DNA of 64,000 nucleotides from Anaeromyces robustus (lineage: Eukaryota; Neocallimastigomycota; Neocallimastigomycetes; Neocallimastigales; Neocallimastigaceae): NCBI GenBank assembly GCA_002104895.1, contig MCFG01000068.1, positions 101,001 through 165,000 on the forward strand, given 5' to 3'. Position numbers and translations under genes: made by a program. The notes under the pieces were generated by a model. The model saw nothing but the letters and a program-made list of their open reading frames with translations, was not told the DNA's origin and searched no databases. Shown here in pieces: positions 1 through 13,490 of the stretch. Numbering within the stretch: the first letter of the stretch is position 1; every line of letters starts with the position of its first letter.

Positions 1-408
1 ATTTTAATAAATTCATAAATATATATATATATTATTTAATAAAAGATAGTTTTTGGTATTAATTTCAATTAGTATTATATATAATGAAATGAAATATATG
101 TATATAAATTATATTCTTGTTATTATTTGTCAGAAATAAAAATAATAAAAACACGTATTTTTTTTTTAAATATTAATTTAACTAACTTATATATATTATT
201 ATTATACCATATTAATATATTTGAAATATTTACAGAATAAAAGTTGAAATAAAATAAAATAAAATAAAAATAAAAAAAAAAAAAATAAAAAATAAAAAAA
301 TATAAATATAAATAAAAATAAAAATAAAAATAAAAAAACAGAAATATATACAAAAATAATAACAACAAAGTATTAAATATTAAATAAAAAGATATATATA
401 CATCAAAG
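1..408. other. Upstream non-coding region of the GID1-like gene
   Basis: This stretch is almost entirely A/T, with TA runs, a (TAAAA/AAATA) tract around 245-340 and no reading frame with protein-like composition. It probably holds the promoter and 5' UTR of the gene starting at 409. No clear promoter box stands out from the background. Confidence 0.6.
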
Positions 409-2334
409 ATGGATATGCAATCATCTAGTAGTTCAGACTTGTCAAGTACAAGAAACAGGATTCCAGATTATTTATTAGATACACCAATATGTCAAGCTAA
501 AAAGAAAATGAAATTAGCAAAAGACCAAACTGGAACAATGCCAATTCAACTTCCTACTCATTGGAATCCAAAAGATAAATGTTCTCTTTTAGAATTATCA
601 AAAGGCAATTTAAGAGTTTCATATCAAGGTAATTATTATTAAAATTTAGTATATTTTATAATATATAATTTTTATTCAAATATTATTAATGTTATAATAA
701 TATAATTTCAAAAAATTAAAAATTTTACCTTTAATATATTTAAAAATAAAATACAATGTTTAAAAAAAAAATCGTTAATCTTGTTTTTTTACATGATTTT
801 ATTTTATTTATTTTTTTATAATAATAATAATAAATATAATATTAATAATAATTATTTATTTTATCATATTATTAAAACATAAATATTTAAAATAAAAAAT
901 ATATGTAAAGGTACTGGTGGCAATGACACTGATGCTGCAGCTGTTAGAGCAAATCATCCTATGCCATATCAATGTGGTCTTTTCTATTTCGAAGTAACTA
1001 TTATTAGTAAAGGACAAAAGGGGTAAATATAACAAATATAACATCAATTTTTTTAAATAAAAAAATACATATAAATTTCATTTCCTCTTTTCTGAAATTT
1101 CTTAAATATATAATAATAATGTTACTAATATACTTTTTTTTTTAATTAAACATCATAATATTAACAATACTTTTTAAAAATAATTTTAAATTATAGATAT
1201 ATTGGTATTGGTTTTTGTACTTCATCAGTAGATTTAAAGAAGCTTCCAGGTAAATTTTAATTTGTATTTTATATATTAAATAAATTCATTGATTTAATAT
1301 AATAATATAATTAAATAATATATTTAAATTAAAAAAACAAAAAAAAAAAGGTTGGGAAAATTATTCATGGGGATATCACGGTGATGATGGACATTCATTT
1401 TGTTTCTCAGGAAGTGGAAAAGCTTATGGTCCAACTTTTACTACTAAAGATACTATTGGTTGTTGTATAAACTTTATGGATATGACTGTTTTCTATACTA
1501 AAAATGGTGTTAATTTAGGTATTGCATTCCGTGATATTAAGAGTGATTATTTATATTACCCAGCTATTGGTCTCAGAACCCCAGGTGAAATTGTTGAAGC
1601 TAATTTTGGTCAAAAGAAATTTAAATTTGATATTGAAAATTGTATAAAGGTAAATATATTAAAATATAATAAATGAATATATATATAATATTATAAACAT
1701 TTATCGTATATATTAAATCATTGTATATTCAATAATTAATTTTAGTTTATAATTTTAAATTTTATAAAAAAATTATTAATTATTTTTTTTTTTTATTTTA
1801 TTATTTCATATAAACTTATTTATATTATATACTTATTAAAACATAATTAAATAATTATCAACTTAATATAATACAAATGACTCAATATTACAGGAAGAAA
1901 AAGCTAAATTATGGCATTATATCAATTCTATTGATTTACCAATACTAACGCCAGATTATTCTGAAATGTCTAATAATAATAATAAATCATCCAATGGATT
2001 AAATGAACTCGTATTACAATATTTAGTTCACCATGGTTATAGTGAAACTGCACAAACTTTTTATAATAATGCTTTCGCTAAAAATGATAAAGCTATTAAA
2101 AAAGAAGAAAATAAAATGGAAGAATGTGATGTTGTTGGTGCTGGTGGTTTAAGTGGAATAGCTAAAGATAATGAAGTATTCGATATGGAAAGTTTGAAAA
2201 ATCGTCAACGTAATTAATACTTTTTATATTTTATTATATAATTATTTTTATATGATATACATATATATATATTATAATTAATATTATTACTATAATTACA
2301 ATCTACATTATTTATTATTTTTTTTTTCATATGT

Positions 2335-2405
<71 letters not shown>

Positions 2406-2813
2406 TCTATTTATTTATTTATTTATTTATTTATTTTCGCCTTATTATTATTATTAATTATTATTATCTCATTAAACAGGTATAAAAGAATATGTTATGA
2501 AAGGTGATATTGATTCTGCAATTGATTTAACAAATCGTTTATACCCAACAGTTTTGTCCAACAATGATATATTATTATTTAACCTTCGTTGCAGAAAATT
2601 TATAGAAATGATTCGTAAAAATGAAGAATTAGATATGGATACCGAAATTGATACGATAGATGATGATGCTATGGATGTTGATGAAGATAAAAATAAAAAT
2701 ATGAGTCAAAGAATAATTGAAACTATGAAATATGGTCAAGAACTTAATAGTTTATATGGACAAGACGAAAGAGATGAAATTAAAAATACATTAACTGTAA
2801 GAATGATTTAATA

Positions 2814-2859
<46 letters not shown>

Positions 2860-3398
2860 GAAATTTTATAATAATTTTAAATATCAAAAATAAAAGAAAT
2901 TATAGACTAATATATATTAAAATAATATATTAAAATTAAAAAATTTTTTTTTTCTTTTATTAAATGATTTATTTATTTATTTATTTATTAATATATACAT
3001 TTATTTGAAATATCAACAACAATTTTGAAACAACAACAACAATAAATTAATAGAAAACGTTCTCATTGTTTGCATATGAACATCCAAATAATAGTGCTTT
3101 ATCATATCTTCTTGATCCATCAAGGAGAGAAATCGTTGCTAACCAATTAAATGTTGCTATTCTTGGTATGTTTTTATTTTTTTATTTTTTATTTTTTTTT
3201 TTTTTTTTTTTTTGTTTATATATATATTAAAATAATATAAACATTATTCATCAATTAATATTAGAATCTCAAGGTGAACCAGCTAGTCCAGCTATTGAAA
3301 CATTGTATAGACAAAGTGCTGTAGCAGTTAAAGAACTTGTTAAAAATAATGTAGGATCTGCCGCATTTATTAATGTTAAAAAAGACTGTCTTATGTAA
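409..3398 (+). CDS. GID1: GID1/RanBP9-like protein (SPRY-LisH-CTLH-CRA), scaffold of the GID/CTLH ubiquitin ligase
   Basis: Eight exons join in frame: 409-628, 911-1022, 1197-1249, 1351-1649, 1894-2209, 2480-2796, 3054-3165 and 3265-3398, giving 520 residues. The SPRY domain (about 55-228) has [44 protein letters not shown] and [15 protein letters not shown], all typical of RanBP9/Vid30. LisH follows at about 264-290 ([20 protein letters not shown]), then CTLH at about 334-385 ([23 protein letters not shown]). The CRA region runs to the C-terminus and contains [20 protein letters not shown]. In yeast and animals this protein is the scaffold of the GID/CTLH E3 ligase; yeast GID degrades gluconeogenic enzymes. 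The domain order is complete and no key part is missing. The insert between LisH and CTLH is long and charged. Splice sites were chosen by GT/AG, phase and family similarity; the start is the first ATG of the long frame. Which substrates it serves here is unknown. Confidence 0.93.
2334..2436. repeat. (TTTA)n microsatellite inside intron 5 of the GID1-like gene
   Basis: About 26 nearly perfect TTTA units with one C interruption (TCTA at about 2406) fill much of the intron between exons 5 and 6. Confidence 0.95.
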
Positions 3399-3923
3399 AT
3401 TTATTTAAATAAAAATAATAACGTAAAAATTAAAAAAAAATAAAAAAAAATAAAAAAAAAAAAAAAAAGAAAAAATTATTTTTTTTTAACTATTATAATA
3501 CTTAGTAACTATTAATAATAAATGTATTAAATATAGTTATATATAATGTTTTAAGATATATAATAAACAAAAATATATTTAAAATGAAAATATATATATA
3601 TATATATTCTATACAAAATCATAAAAATAATATAAAATAAATCATAATTATAATAAATAAATAATAAAATAATTATTTAATAACTAAAATTATTAAATTA
3701 ATAAAATAAAATATATTCACAACACTTATTTTGCATATCATATTCACAACAATTAATTTATATATATATATATATATCCTTCAATTAATATTATATATAA
3801 AAAATATAATAAATTAAAACAAAATAAATATTTTAAAAATTAATAAAAAAAAAAAAAATAAATATATAATAAACAAGATTATAAATAATATTATGTTAAA
3901 AAATTTTTTTTACTATAATCAGT

Positions 3924-4082
3924 ATGTCTTTAGAATATTATATATATTTATTGGTTTGTTTATCTATTTATGGTATCTTAGCTCTTTATATAATAAGTAA
4001 ATTAATTATTGTTTTTAATAATGAATATTTATGTTATATTATTTATAATACAAGAAATAATAGGATTATGTATTTAATTTAA
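3924..4082 (+). CDS. Possible small membrane protein (52 codons), unconfirmed
   Basis: An ATG-initiated frame encodes 52 residues beginning MSLEYYIYLLVCLSIYGILA, a plausible transmembrane helix at residues 4-24. It uses codons such as GGT, ATC, GCT and TGT that stand out from the TA-only background. A GTAAAT inside it at about 3996 looks like the donors used by neighbouring genes, with a possible acceptor ACAG before 4165. Splicing there would give an even shorter protein of about 29 residues ending SSFKI. No family is recognised. In DNA this A/T-rich a 50-codon frame can occur by chance, so support is weak. Confidence 0.25.
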   Translation: MSLEYYIYLLVCLSIYGILALYIISKLIIVFNNEYLCYIIYNTRNNRIMYLI

Positions 4083-4187
4083 TTGCTTATATAAGTAGTA
4101 ATATTATTATTAATATTTAGTTTTTTGAAATTAAAAATATTTGTATCAATATAATTATATACAGGTAGTTTCAAAATTTAATACAAA

Positions 4188-4189
<2 letters not shown>

Positions 4190-4239
<50 letters not shown>

Positions 4240-4240
4240 T
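4190..4240. repeat. (ATT)n trinucleotide repeat
   Basis: About 17 perfect ATT units in the intergenic spacer. Confidence 0.9.
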
Positions 4241-4404
4241 CAATATTGTTATTAAATATTATATTTTATTAGATCATTATTAATTTATTATATATTATTT
4301 ATATACAATTCAATTATTGAAAAGAGGAAAATAAACAAAAATAATTGAATGTATCAGGTTATATATATATATATATATATATTATTATTATTATTATTAT
4401 TAAT

Positions 4405-5422
4405 TTACTTCTTTTGATATGATCTGTCATGGTCATATGAATTTCCTTCTTGGAAATTTTTTGTAACTTGTGTAATAGATTCTAATACAGCAATTAACTG
4501 ATCTTGACTATGATATTTATTATTATTAGCTATATTATAATTTTTTCGATATTCATTTTCACTTTCATCTTTATTTTTATCACTATAATAATGAATGGAT
4601 TCATCATTATTATTATTATTATTATTAATATCATTATTATTATCGAAGTTACTACCATCATCATCATTGTCTGTTGACATATTTGATGTATCAGGAGCAG
4701 AAGCTGGAATATTTATACCCTTTTTTGGCGTAGAAGCAAAAGGTATAGCTGATAAACTACGTTTTAAAAATAAAGGATTCCTAATATCAGATGGATAATT
4801 AAATCTTTCATAAACATTAGAAGTAGATGGTTGTTGATCTGGATTAATATTAAAACTTAATTCTTCAAAAGTATCATTATTATTCTTTCTATTAATACTA
4901 TTTTCATTTTCAAGTTGAATCTTATCATTACTAACACCTTTCATTTTTATATCTCTTAATTTATTTTGTTTCAAATATTTATTTTCACTTTTATCATTTT
5001 GATCTTTAATAACTTTTTGTGAATATTTATTCTTATTTTTCCTTTTATTATTATTATTTATTAAACTATTTTTTGAAGTCCTACTATTTTTAGAAATGAC
5101 GGGTATATTGCCTAATGAACCAATGGACATTGTTGATGAAGAGGAGGAAGAAGATGAAGATGAAGATGAAGTAGTAGTTATAATAGAAGATGATGTAGTA
5201 GATAAATAAGAATTATTATTATTTAAATAAGATTCTTTTCTCTTCATTTTATTATTCATAAATCTACTAGCTGTTAATGAAAATACAGAAGCGGGTGAAG
5301 TTGGCATTTTTGGATTATCTTGATAAACTTTTTTAATACTGGACTCATCCATTTCCATTTCTATTTCTAAATCTGAACTAAGATAAGAAGATGAAATATA
5401 ATTATTTTTATTTTTATTTTTA

Positions 5423-5493
<71 letters not shown>

Positions 5494-5496
5494 ATT

Positions 5497-5568
<72 letters not shown>

Positions 5569-5571
5569 GTT

Positions 5572-5613
<42 letters not shown>

Positions 5614-5860
5614 ATCATCGTTGTTTTCATCATTATCATTATTTTGACGATGATAATTTATTTTTTTTTCTTTATTATCAGAACTAGTTGTTGTATTTGA
5701 TAATTTAATATCTACTATTGGTATTTCATTATCTTTTCTTTTACTATGAACATTCTTGTTACTCTTTTCTGAATTATTATCAAATTTATTAGAATTATAA
5801 TTTAAATGAGGATGATTTATTAAATGAATATTGTTATTTTCAGCTTGATAATTATTTAAT

Positions 5861-5909
<49 letters not shown>

Positions 5910-6111
5910 CTTCAATGAATAAAGAAGATGACTCTCCTTTATTTTCCTTTACCAAAGAAAAATCATTCATCTTTCTTTTTCCCTTTTCATCTATTTCATT
6001 ATAAGGAAAGAATTTCATATTATTTTGTAAATATGACTCTATAATATATATTTTATATATCATAAATAAACAAATAACAATTATAAATATACTTAAATAA
6101 GTTATTGACAA
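4405..6111 (-). CDS. Asn-rich single-pass membrane protein, function unknown
   Basis: This is an uninterrupted 568-residue frame on the minus strand. Residues about 5-24 (YLSIFIIVICLFMIYKIYII) form one hydrophobic helix near the N-terminus, so the protein may be a signal-anchored membrane protein with a large hydrophilic tail. The tail is low complexity: poly-Asn at about 68-83 and 165-230 (encoded by mixed AAT/AAC runs and interrupted by Asp and Lys), and poly-Ser at about 313-324. There are short Pro-directed Ser/Thr sites such as MPTSPASVF and FASTPKKG that could be phosphorylated. Conserved-looking segments are SVFSLTASRFMNNKM (about 274-288) and RNPLFLKRSLSAIPF (about 445-460). No domain is recognised. 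The composition supports a real protein, since the non-repeat parts use balanced codons, but a missed upstream exon cannot be excluded. Confidence 0.72.
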
Positions 6112-6455
6112 AAAATATTATAATAAAACTTCAAAAATTTTATTAGTATCATTATTAAATTAAATTTACCTGAAATATTATAATTATTATTCTGTTCATA
6201 TTAATTTTTATTATTTAAAAAATTTTTTTTTTTTTTGGTTCATTTTTAAATAATATAAATTTAAAATAATAATAATAAGAATAGTAATGATAAAATATGT
6301 AAATCAATAAAACAGTATTTTTTTACAAAAAAAAAGATATTTATATATTTACGTTATCATTAATTTGCTGATTATCTAATTTCACTCTATTTTGATAATT
6401 TCCGAATGAGTCCTCTTCCTAAAAAAAAAAAAAATAAAGAATTTTTTAATTTATT

Positions 6456-6600
<145 letters not shown>

Positions 6601-7577
6601 ATTTAAAATCATTCATGAATATTCATGTCAATTTTTATTTTCAATATCCTTTTTTTTTTTTTTTGGTAGTTAAAATATATTAAAGATTATTTTTTTTTTC
6701 TTTTCTTTTATTTATTTAATAAATACAGAATTTATAATTAATTATTTATTATTTATTGATGATGAATGATGAATGATAAATGATTTATAAAAAAATCTAT
6801 TATTTTTATAATTATTTTTATTTTTATAATTATTATTATTTTTATAATTATATATAATTATAAATATAAAAAATAAAAAAAAAGTATTATTTTATTTTAT
6901 TTTATTTTATTTTATTTTATTTTATTTAGTTATTAATTTATTTATTTCATTTACTTATTTATTATTAATACTTCTTTGGTAATCTGTAGAATAAGAAACA
7001 GAATAAAAAATATACCTTTTTTTTTTTATTATTATTACTATTATTATTATTTAGTAATCAGTTAATATTCTTTTTTTAAAAAACTATCACTGAATTGAAT
7101 TCACAATTTATTTTATTTATTATATTTTTTTAATCAATAATAACTGATTAATATAAGATAAAAGTAAAAGACTTTCTAAAAATAAAAGGAGTTAAATAAA
7201 TGAAACAGTATTTTTTTATAAATTAAATAGTGTATTATTACTAGTTATTATTAAAAGATTAAAAGTTATTATTGATTTTATTTTTTGTTTATGTTGTTTA
7301 ATATTTTCTATATTATTTTCTATAATATTTTCTATAATATTTTCTATAATATTTTTATTAATATCAAATATTAACACTGATTGGCTTTAATAACAGTTAA
7401 AACATAAAACCATAACAGAATGAAACTTTTTATTATTAAAAGAAAATTAGTTATTATTATTATTATTATTAAACATTAAAACTAAAAAAAAAATAAATAA
7501 AATAAAATAAATAAAAATAAAACTTTCATATAAATAATCTTCTTTTAATAATAAATAATAAATAAATAATTAATATG

Positions 7578-7621
<44 letters not shown>

Positions 7622-8820
7622 GATTATTATTATTTTTTATTTTCTAATTATTATTTTCTAATTATTAGTGTTTTTTAATTTATTATTTTTCTCATTTTCT
7701 TTTAATTATAAATAATAATAATTAATAATAAATAATAATAAAGTTTTTAATTAGTTTATTTATATTATCTTTTTTAATATAAATTAAAATTTTTTTTAAT
7801 AATAAAGAATATTATTTATTAATTATTATTTATTAATTATTATTACTATTCTTTTGTATTATTCTTTTGTATTATTCTTTTGTATTATTATCATTATCAT
7901 TATAATATTCTTTGTATTATTATTATTCTATATTATTTATACCCATTATTATTAATATACTCATTATTAATTATTAATTATTAATATATATTCATTATTA
8001 TTTTATACCCTGCATTATTATTTATACCCATTATTAATTATTATTTTTATTAATATTATTTTTATTATTATTTTTATTATTATTGTGATTACTGCCTTTA
8101 TTATTATCATTTTTTAATTTATTATTTTTTTTGGTAGATTAATTAAAAAAAAAAAAAGAAAAAGAAAAAGAAAAGAAAATAAAGAAAAGAAAATCAAAGA
8201 ATTAAAAATTTTAATATTATTTTTGAGAGAGATTAATTAATTAATTAATTAATTAATTATTAACAACTTATATAAAATAATAATAATAATAATAATATAA
8301 TTATTATTATCTTATTATTTATATTTATATGTAAAAAGGTTTTTTTTTTTTTTTTTTAATATGACTTTTTTAAGAAAATTCTGTATATTATTTAAAAAAA
8401 AATTTCATTTATTTTAAAAAAAAAAAAAAAAAAAGATTTTAATTATTGACTAATCATTTAATTATTAACAACTATTAAATATTATTAAATAGTTTCTTTA
8501 CTATTAATTTTATAATTAATAACTTTATTATCTATTAAACCATTATTCCTTATTATTATTACTATTATTATCTATTATCTATTATTATTTATTATTTATT
8601 ATTATTATTATTTATTATTATTGTTTTATATATATAAAATCATGATTATTACCTAATTTGATTATTAAAACTCTAGTTTTTTACATATAGTATTAATCAT
8701 TAAAATATTTGTTTTTTGATCTTCAGAAATAATTTATTTATTTATTAACTTTAACTTATATTTATTTATATTGTTCTTTTTTTCTATCATTATTTTTTCT
8801 AAAATGGTTTAATCTAATTT

Positions 8821-9059
8821 TTAAAAAATTATTCATTATTATTATTATTATAATTATTAACTATTATTATTATTAACTATTATAATTATTATTATTATTA
8901 ACTATTATTATTATTAACTATTATTATTATTATTATTAACTATTATAATTATTATTATTATTATAATTATTATTATTATTATAATTATTATTATAATTAT
9001 TATTATTAATTATTATTATTATTATTATTATTATTATAATTATTAACTATTATTTTTTA

Positions 9060-9103
<44 letters not shown>

Positions 9104-9338
9104 ATATTATTATTATTATTCAATATTATTATTATTATTCAATATTATTCAATATTATTATTATTATTCAATATTATTATTATTATTCAATATTATTCAA
9201 TATTATTATTATTATTATTCAATATTATTCAATATTATTATTATTATTATTATTATTATTATCTATTATTATTATTAACAATTATTATTATTATTATTAA
9301 CTATTATTTTTATTATTATTATTATTATTATTATTTAG
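8821..9338. repeat. Compound ATT array with CAATATT interruptions
   Basis: About 500 bp built from ATT/TTA triplets. Within it, (ATT)n-CAAT units recur at about 9100-9235, giving a higher-order repeat of 16-30 bp. Confidence 0.9.
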
Positions 9339-10059
9339 TATTTAGTATTTAGTATTTATTGATTAATTTTTTAATTAAATTAATATAATTATTCTAGTTT
9401 TTATTATTCATAATATTAACGATTGTCCATAAATTTTCTATAACATTTACAATATAAATAATTCTATAATAAATAATTCTATAATAATTAATAAATAATA
9501 ATTAATGAATAATAAATAATAATATATAATAATATAATGACTTTTTTTATTAACAATAATTATGTGATATGAAAATTAAAAAATAATTGTTGAAATAAAT
9601 ATATTTCTTATATATTCATTTTCAATATATAAAATACATACACATATATAATTACTTCTTAATCACCACCAGAACATAAAAAAATTGTCCCATAATTATT
9701 TTATGGATAATCTTTTATAAATAAAAATTATAAAATTATAATCATAATAACTATATTTTATTATTATTTATAACAAATAAAACAAGAAATAATAATAAAT
9801 TTAAAGATATATTCCTTTGTGTACATATATATATATTTTACATCTAGCGTTTTGATATATGGAATTATAAAAATCACTTTTATATAATGAGATATGATAT
9901 ATAATAATTTGTTATTAAATATTATAATTATAATATTTAATATTATATCATTGAAATTATATACAGAATTCAAAGAACTGTTAACTAAAAATTAATATAT
10001 ATATATATACTTTAAATAATGATAGAAATTAATTTAACCTATGAAAGACAAATATAACC

Positions 10060-11132
10060 TATTAAATGCTTCATTTGGTGTACTTTTTAACAAAATAAAT
10101 TAAATATTCTTCATCGTAGATTTCTTCATCACCTCTTCCATAATTAAAAATATAATGTTCAATTTTATTATTAAAAAACTTTACCCATGCAAAATTTTTT
10201 AATAATAATTTTATTTTATTAAAAAGGTATTACCTTTATTATGAATTAAAGAAAAAATTACATAAGTTAATCTTTATTAAAAAATACTCGATAACGTTAT
10301 CCGTATCAATTTTTGAATTAAATATGTAATTTAAATTATTTAATATTTTATTTATCTCATCATTTTTATTTAAACAATTAACAACAAAGTTTAGTTTATA
10401 TAAAATTTTCAATATCATATTCGAAACATGTTGCTATATCACTATAATATTAAATATATTACTTGTAACATGTAACATGTTCAGATTTATATTCTTACAA
10501 ATTCTAATATTGTAATTAGTTTCATTAATGAGTTTATTTCATCGTAGCTAAAAAATTCCATTAGTGGATGATAAATTTTTTTTTTTTTTTCAAAAGCTGA
10601 AAATTTATCCATGTTAATATTTTTTATATACTATAATCGCCAAATCAGTACAAATTTTTGATTTACAAGTATCATCAAAGAACTTTATAATTAAAAAATT
10701 TTTTTTTTAAAATTGTAGATAAAGCGATTGGATATAAATCACCATTTTCATATATTTGACATTTTTATTTCATACGATAATTTTTAAAGTTTCCATAAAA
10801 ACTGGTTGATACTATTTCTTTAATTTTAGGATCATCTTTACGAACTAGGAAATAATCCAATGAATTATGATTATTATAAAATTTTTGACATTTTTCAGTT
10901 TTATAACTGGAGTAAATTTATTTATAATTTACTTGTAATTTATTTTTGTTACACATTCATTATATTTTGTATTTTTAAATTGTTCCTCAAGACCATTCTT
11001 CAACTTACTTCTTTCCATAAATACATTTTCATCGTATGAAATAATTCTTTTTACATTAATATTATGAACACTGGAAGAAATAACCATTACTAAATAAAGA
11101 AAATTAAAATAATAAAAATTTTTTATCATCAT
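10060..11132 (-). pseudogene. Broken gene for a secreted protein (copy 1)
   Basis: The minus strand opens at 11132 with a 67-codon frame ending at 10929. It starts with a signal-peptide-like hydrophobic N-terminus (YYFNFLYLVMVISSS) followed by a charged region (MERSKLKNGLEEQF). After the stop, coding-like sequence continues in changing frames: DDPKIKEIVS near 10830, YENGDLYP near 10750 and FFSYDEINSLMKLI near 10555-10500, with stops and shifts between. This is the pattern of a decayed gene rather than chance ORFs. From memory, the central segments resemble large repetitive protein families of anaerobic fungi, possibly ankyrin-repeat proteins, but no repeat motif is clear enough to name it. 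A second, more damaged copy lies at 14100-14840. Confidence 0.6.
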
Positions 11133-12337
11133 TTTTTTTTTTTTTATTATATTAAAATAATGATAGTTGAAATTAAAATTAAAATATTAAAATATTTTAT
11201 GCAAAAATAAAAATATTTTAATTTCAATTTTAATTTTACTATTTAATAAAATTTAAAATTATTATAAAAAATAAAAATAATTAAAAATTATTTTAAGTAT
11301 ATTTGTACGACCTTGAATAATCGAATTATCAAATTTTTTTTTTTTTTTTTATTGGTTTAATTTAATCATAGTTATTTAAACTTTTTAATATTTAATTAAG
11401 AATATTTTTTTTCCCTTTAATTTAATAAATAGTTAAAAAACTTGAAAATTATATATATTTTTTATAATTTTATATAACGAAAGATAAAAAAAATTATTAA
11501 TTATTAAAATAATAATAAAAATATTTATTAGTATTTATATATAAATATATAAATATATAAATATATATCTATATATTTTTCTTTTTTGGAATACTGTATT
11601 AACATTTTTGAGATATATAAAGTTATTGTTATTATTGAAAAAGAGATTTTTGTTCTTTTTTCTTTTTGGAAAAGTACAATATAATTGAGAAATAATTTTA
11701 ATTACTGTTAAAGTTGTTAAATTAGAGTATATTTATAATTTAAAAAAAAATAAATCTCAAAGATAGAATAAATTAATAATAAATAATATAAAAAGTAAAC
11801 ATTTTATACTAATATCTTTATTATTACAATTAATATTAATGTTACTACTAATATATCTTTAATTAAATTAATATTTTGATAATAAAAGATAAATTATTAT
11901 TTATTTATTATTTATTATGTATTATTTAATATTTAATATTTAATATTCATTATTTATTATTAAATTGATAAAGTTGAATAACGTAATCCTAAAAATAATC
12001 AATAAGAGTTATATAAATATAAAATGAAGAAAAAAATATAAATTAAATAGAAGAGTAATTGACTATTTGAAAAATAAATGTATATAATTAAAAAAAAAAA
12101 AAATTCAAGGTAACACAACATCAACCTTTATATACTAATAAATTATATTAAAAATTTAAATAAATAAATAAATAAATAACTAAATAAATAAATAACTAAA
12201 TAAATAAATAAATATATAAATAATAACTAAATAAATGAATATATAAATTTTTTTTTATTAAACCTCTTAAGAATAGTTATATACATATAAATATAAATTA
12301 TTATTCATAATATGATGATTATACTGTCATTTATTTT

Positions 12338-12372
<35 letters not shown>

Positions 12373-12478
12373 TTTTTTTTTTTTTTTTAATTATTATTAT
12401 AAATTATATATAATTAATTTATTTAAATAATAAAATAATAATTTAATTTTAATATAATAATATATATATTATTAATAG
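11133..12478. other. Intergenic region with a segment shared by two other places
   Basis: No coding frame seen. The part at about 11290-11760 (GTATATTTGTACGACCTTGA, then TATAAATATATAAATAT, then a TTTTTGGAAAAGTACAATAT block) recurs at about 14910-15770 and 22050-22470. It is therefore part of the duplicated material. The rest is AAAT, TTTA and poly-A/T. Confidence 0.6.
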
Positions 12479-12911
12479 GGATTTAGAAGGAAATTTAGAT
12501 TTACATGGATATGTTCCTTTATATCCAAATTTAAATAATTGTAATTTTGATATAACAGATTTATGCTATTTACCAGATGCAACTTGTAAATCTGAAGATA
12601 TGGATGAATGTACTGAAGCTGAGATTAAAAGTACAAATATAGAAAATGAAAATCCCAATCCAAATTCTGATGAATATGAAAATCATTCCAAATCTAAAGA
12701 ATCTTTTAATGAATCCACTATTAAATATATATTAATTTTTATAATAGTTGTTATTGTAATTATTGGTACTATATGTTTATTTAAAAAATATGACTGTTCA
12801 TATCAAGAAAATATAAACAATAATTATAGGTATAGACCAACAGAAAGAAATACAAATAGAATAACGGTACAAAGAACACAAATAACTGAATTAAGATTAA
12901 ATTATAATTAA
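12479..12911 (+). pseudogene. Orphan 3' exon of an LRR-type membrane protein gene
   Basis: An acceptor AG at 12477-12478 is followed by an open frame of 143 codons and a stop at 12909-12911. The protein begins like the last turn of a plant-type leucine-rich repeat (DLEGNLDLHGYVPLYPNL) and has a Cys-containing cap (NCNFDITDLCYLPDATC). It then has an acidic linker, one strongly hydrophobic helix (YILIFIIVVIVIIGTICLF) and a basic tail. This is the end of a type I LRR receptor-like protein: ectodomain, helix, cytoplasmic tail. No LRR exon is visible in the 1.3 kb upstream, where another gene's remains lie in the opposite direction, so I call it a truncated fragment. A distant upstream exon would make it a real gene end. 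The frame itself is undamaged. Confidence 0.6.
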
Positions 12912-13431
12912 GGATTCATCAATGCCAAATTCCAATCAAAAGCAGGTATCTAATAGTATGTAGTTTTAATTCATCTACACACCATCTGAAAGTAGATTAC
13001 ATATAAGATAATAGTGAAAAAGAAAATATAAATTAAAAAAAAAAAATATATATATATATATATAATATTAATGAAAAGTCTACTTCTGTTATTATTTAAA
13101 TTAAAAATATTTTTAAAATGACTATACTAAAAAGTATATCTATAATTATAATATGTAGATTGTCTAGAATTTAATTTAAATAATTTAACTATTTATTAAT
13201 AAATTTTATATATTTTAAAATTTTTTAATATCTATTAAGAAGTGTTAAAACAAAAATAAAATATACAATAATCTATATTGATTTATATAATCCTATCAAA
13301 TAATATAAATAAAATTGTTTTATTATTACTATTATTACTATTACTATTATTATTATTATTATTATATTAAATAATTTTTAGGTTAAACTACATATAATAA
13401 AGTATTAATTAATAGAACAACAATAACTAAA

Positions 13432-13490
<59 letters not shown>

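Larger units (their letters stand above)
3399..4404. other. Intergenic region between two convergent genes
   Basis: A/T-rich spacer between the 3' end of the GID1-like gene and the 3' end of the minus-strand Asn-rich gene. It holds poly-A/T tracts, TA runs, an (ATT)n run at about 4190-4240 and one small open frame at 3924-4082, listed separately. Confidence 0.6.

Noticed and set aside
123-368. Minus-strand 81-codon Phe/Tyr-rich frame
   Set aside because: It is the reverse of A-rich TAAAA/AAATA tracts upstream of the GID1-like gene and has no globular composition.
5367-5687. Several long frames on both strands over the (ATT)/(GTT) region
   Set aside because: Poly-Ile, poly-Leu, poly-Tyr and poly-Cys shadows of the poly-Asn coding tract of the minus-strand gene.
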